Of a stretch of 64,000 bases of DNA, positions 52,366-64,000 are shown one piece after another (the first letter of the stretch is position 1; every line of letters starts with the position of its first letter). Under the pieces are notes generated by a model. The model was not told the origin of the DNA. It searched no databases and was given only the letters and a program-made list of their open reading frames with translations. Location of the stretch: the NCBI RefSeq assembly GCF_032062135.1, contig NC_092862.1, positions 95,191,248 to 95,255,247 on the forward strand, read 5' to 3'. The translations under genes were made by a program, and so were the position numbers. The DNA comes from Pyxicephalus adspersus (lineage: Eukaryota > Chordata > Amphibia > Anura > Pyxicephalidae).

Positions 52366-54473
52366 GTACTTTTTTTTTTTTTACTTACCGAGCATACAAC
52401 AGAATGCATTCAACTGTATATTTAACAAACCAAACAGGAGCATTTTTATTGTTAGTGATTACACTAGCAAATTGCACACAAAAAGAAAACCCCCTTCAAA
52501 GGTAATGCATATATCAAATAATGCAATATCCCTAAACAAGTAGCAAAATATCGGTCCTACTTCCCTTAAGTGGACCCAGGAGGGAAATTACAGGCATACC
52601 CATACCAAAAAGAATAAAAATACCATTTTATATCAAACGTGCTTATAAAAACATAAATGTCAATATGTACAACAAACAATCAATAAAAAGACAATCACAT
52701 GGCTTTACCTCACAGTTAGTGCATATACAATACTAATAAATTTATTTTCTGTGCATCAGAGATTTTGATAGCAGAACAAAAAGGAAACAAAGAAATATCC
52801 AAAGCACCAAGGGGATGTTAAAATCTGTGTCAGTCCCACACTGCATTCAAGGTAGGTATTATGGAAAGCACTGGATTAGTGTCATTGGTATCAGTTGAAG
52901 ATAATGTCTCCAAAATTTCACCAATACCTGGGTCAGTGAATCAAAAGTTGTTTGAAATGCACACTTCAGCCTGGTCCCACCATCCACCAAGCAAACAAGA
53001 AAAGCATGCTTGGTGAAATTTTGGCGACATCCCTGCTATCAAATGCCCTGAAGAAGCAGCTGGTGCCATGAAACACGTAGTGATAGAAAGAAAATTATTT
53101 GATAGTTTTTATTGTATATGTGTAAAAATTGTGAGGTAAAGCCAAGTGATAGGTATTTTATTGAATGTATGTTGTCATTATGTGTTTATAATGTATATGT
53201 ATTCTTTTGATATGGATATACCAGTAATTTCCTACTTGGCTCCACTTTTGGGAAGCAGGACTATCATTTTCCCTCTAGTGGTTAAACTGGAGCATTAATA
53301 CAATAAAAAATAGAATCAATCTTCTGACCTTGTAATAAACTATAGACTAATTCTAAAGAAGGCCCTTCAAAGGTGCTGTACTGTACAGTATCTGACACCT
53401 TTCAACAGATGCAATAAATAAAACAAAATACAAAAAAAAAAAAAATATATAATTCAGTGTTCTCCCCAGTCCCTTTTTTGGGGTTAAACACATTTGAACT
53501 AACTTACAATTCAAAAGTAAGTTAGTTTCTTTTAGTTGTATTCAGTAGTATAAAAGGAAAAAACAAAAAGCTACAGTGTCACCCTCATGAATATTATAAT
53601 TATTAGAAACATTTTCTTTAATGCAGCGAGTGGCACATTGTTTTATATTTATGATGCCCTTTTTGTGCCTAGTGTCCTGTCACTTCCAGGAGGCAGCATA
53701 ACCCACGATTCAGAAATATGAAACACAAACTTTTTTTTTTTTGAATGGACGTTTACCTATGCAGACTTCACTACAATAGCAACTTGACCCTGGAGTACAT
53801 CTTTGTAAGCAAGAACTTATGTCTTCATTGTCTTAAAACAAGTCATCAAAATAATGTGGTTTAATCAACATTTATTTCTTTATGCGTAAAAGAAAAAAAA
53901 AAAAACAGTTGATTAAACGTTTGCATCACAAGAAAAAGATTGTTTTATTATTCTGTCTGAAATGAGCACTAGTTTCACAATGACACTGAAAGCAGTGAAA
54001 GAACCGACAATGACCTTTGACTAAAGGTAGTTTTTGTACAAAGAAATAGATACCAAGGAATTAAAGCACTGCCTTGTTATTACCAGTCATTGGTCCAAAT
54101 GTACAAAAAATAAGCACAAATGTGCCATTTTCTTCAAAATTCTTGCAGGTGCCAGTGGGGAAAACAAAGATGATGCCTGGAAAATAATTAAACTTCAAAA
54201 ATGGTAAAGTACAAAATGAAGATTTTTCAAACTAATATTTGTCAATGTGTAAATTAATTATTTAGCTCTCAAATACAGAATAAATTGCAGAATTTGCCCT
54301 CCCCCCCTCCACTGTTTGCTGTCGTATTGCAAGACCATTTTATATTACATAAAAAATAAAGCTGTTGTCAGACTCATTCTCAAGTCCATTTTGCAGCTGC
54401 TGGAAAATGCAGCTTTGCCGAAAATTAAAAAGTCATTCCAGATAGAAATATTTTGCCTGAGGAAAAAAAAAAA
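52366..54473 (-). other. CDK13 3' UTR and downstream region
   Basis: Minus-strand AATAAA hexamers occur at 53944-53949 and 53871-53876, about 525-600 nt past the CDK13 stop, and are candidate poly(A) signals. 53030-53290 holds a probable dispersed repeat (ccctgaagaagcagctggtgccatgaaacacgtag). No other gene recognised. Confidence 0.45.

Positions 54474-64000
<9,527 letters not shown>

Overview
The window looks like vertebrate nuclear DNA from a frog (anuran amphibian). Three protein-coding genes can be recognised: SUGCT on the minus strand, MPLKIP on the plus strand and CDK13 on the minus strand. They are neighbours in the same order and relative orientation on human chromosome 7p14. The sequence between them is mostly introns and spacers crowded with mobile-element debris: an L2-type LINE with the '...gtaagct...gggcagggtcc...' tail, tRNA-headed SINEs, Tc1, hAT, pogo-like and TTAA-type DNA elements, and several MITE families. 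That repeat mix is what suggests a frog. The species cannot be fixed from sequence reading alone.

Layout. Positions 1-24.1 kb hold the 5' part of SUGCT (minus strand). Four well-conserved exons lie at 8.6, 6.6, 3.4 and 1.0 kb. A likely first exon with a mitochondrial-type presequence and a GC-box/CCAAT promoter lies at 24.0-24.2 kb. The large first intron contains a 61-bp minisatellite (15.7-19.1 kb), a foldback repeat (19.6-20.6 kb) and a Ty3/gypsy remnant with its 3' LTR (22.2-23.5 kb). At 24.2-29.6 kb there is a TE-filled spacer, including a second copy of a block also found at 13.6-15.7 kb. MPLKIP occupies 29.77-31.49 kb as two exons with a complete 201-aa product. At 31.5-53 kb there is a long intergenic stretch: TTAA-type elements, an L1 with parts in opposite orientations, SINEs, a decayed element encoding an unfamiliar Cys-rich protein, and an L2 copy split by a MITE. 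CDK13 fills 54.47-63.43 kb, giving ten exons from the kinase N-lobe to the stop codon; its 5' exon(s) lie beyond the right edge.

How the genes relate: SUGCT is a mitochondrial class III CoA-transferase (succinyl-CoA:glutarate), MPLKIP is a small nuclear protein linked to trichothiodystrophy, and CDK13 is a cyclin-K-dependent RNA polymerase II CTD kinase. They are not a pathway; they are an old syntenic group. In mammals SUGCT and MPLKIP start close together and divergently. Here the likely SUGCT start is about 5.6 kb from the MPLKIP start, with mobile elements between.

Most of the interest lies in the repeats. A segmental duplication provides natural 'empty sites' for inserted elements. Several MITE families have clear target-site duplications. 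The 61-bp minisatellite is itself a diverged dimer. The 44.6-45.6 kb remnant encodes a Cys-rich protein I cannot assign to a named transposon superfamily. There are three assembly gaps (18425-18924, 21381-21712, 35707-35819), all inside repeats.
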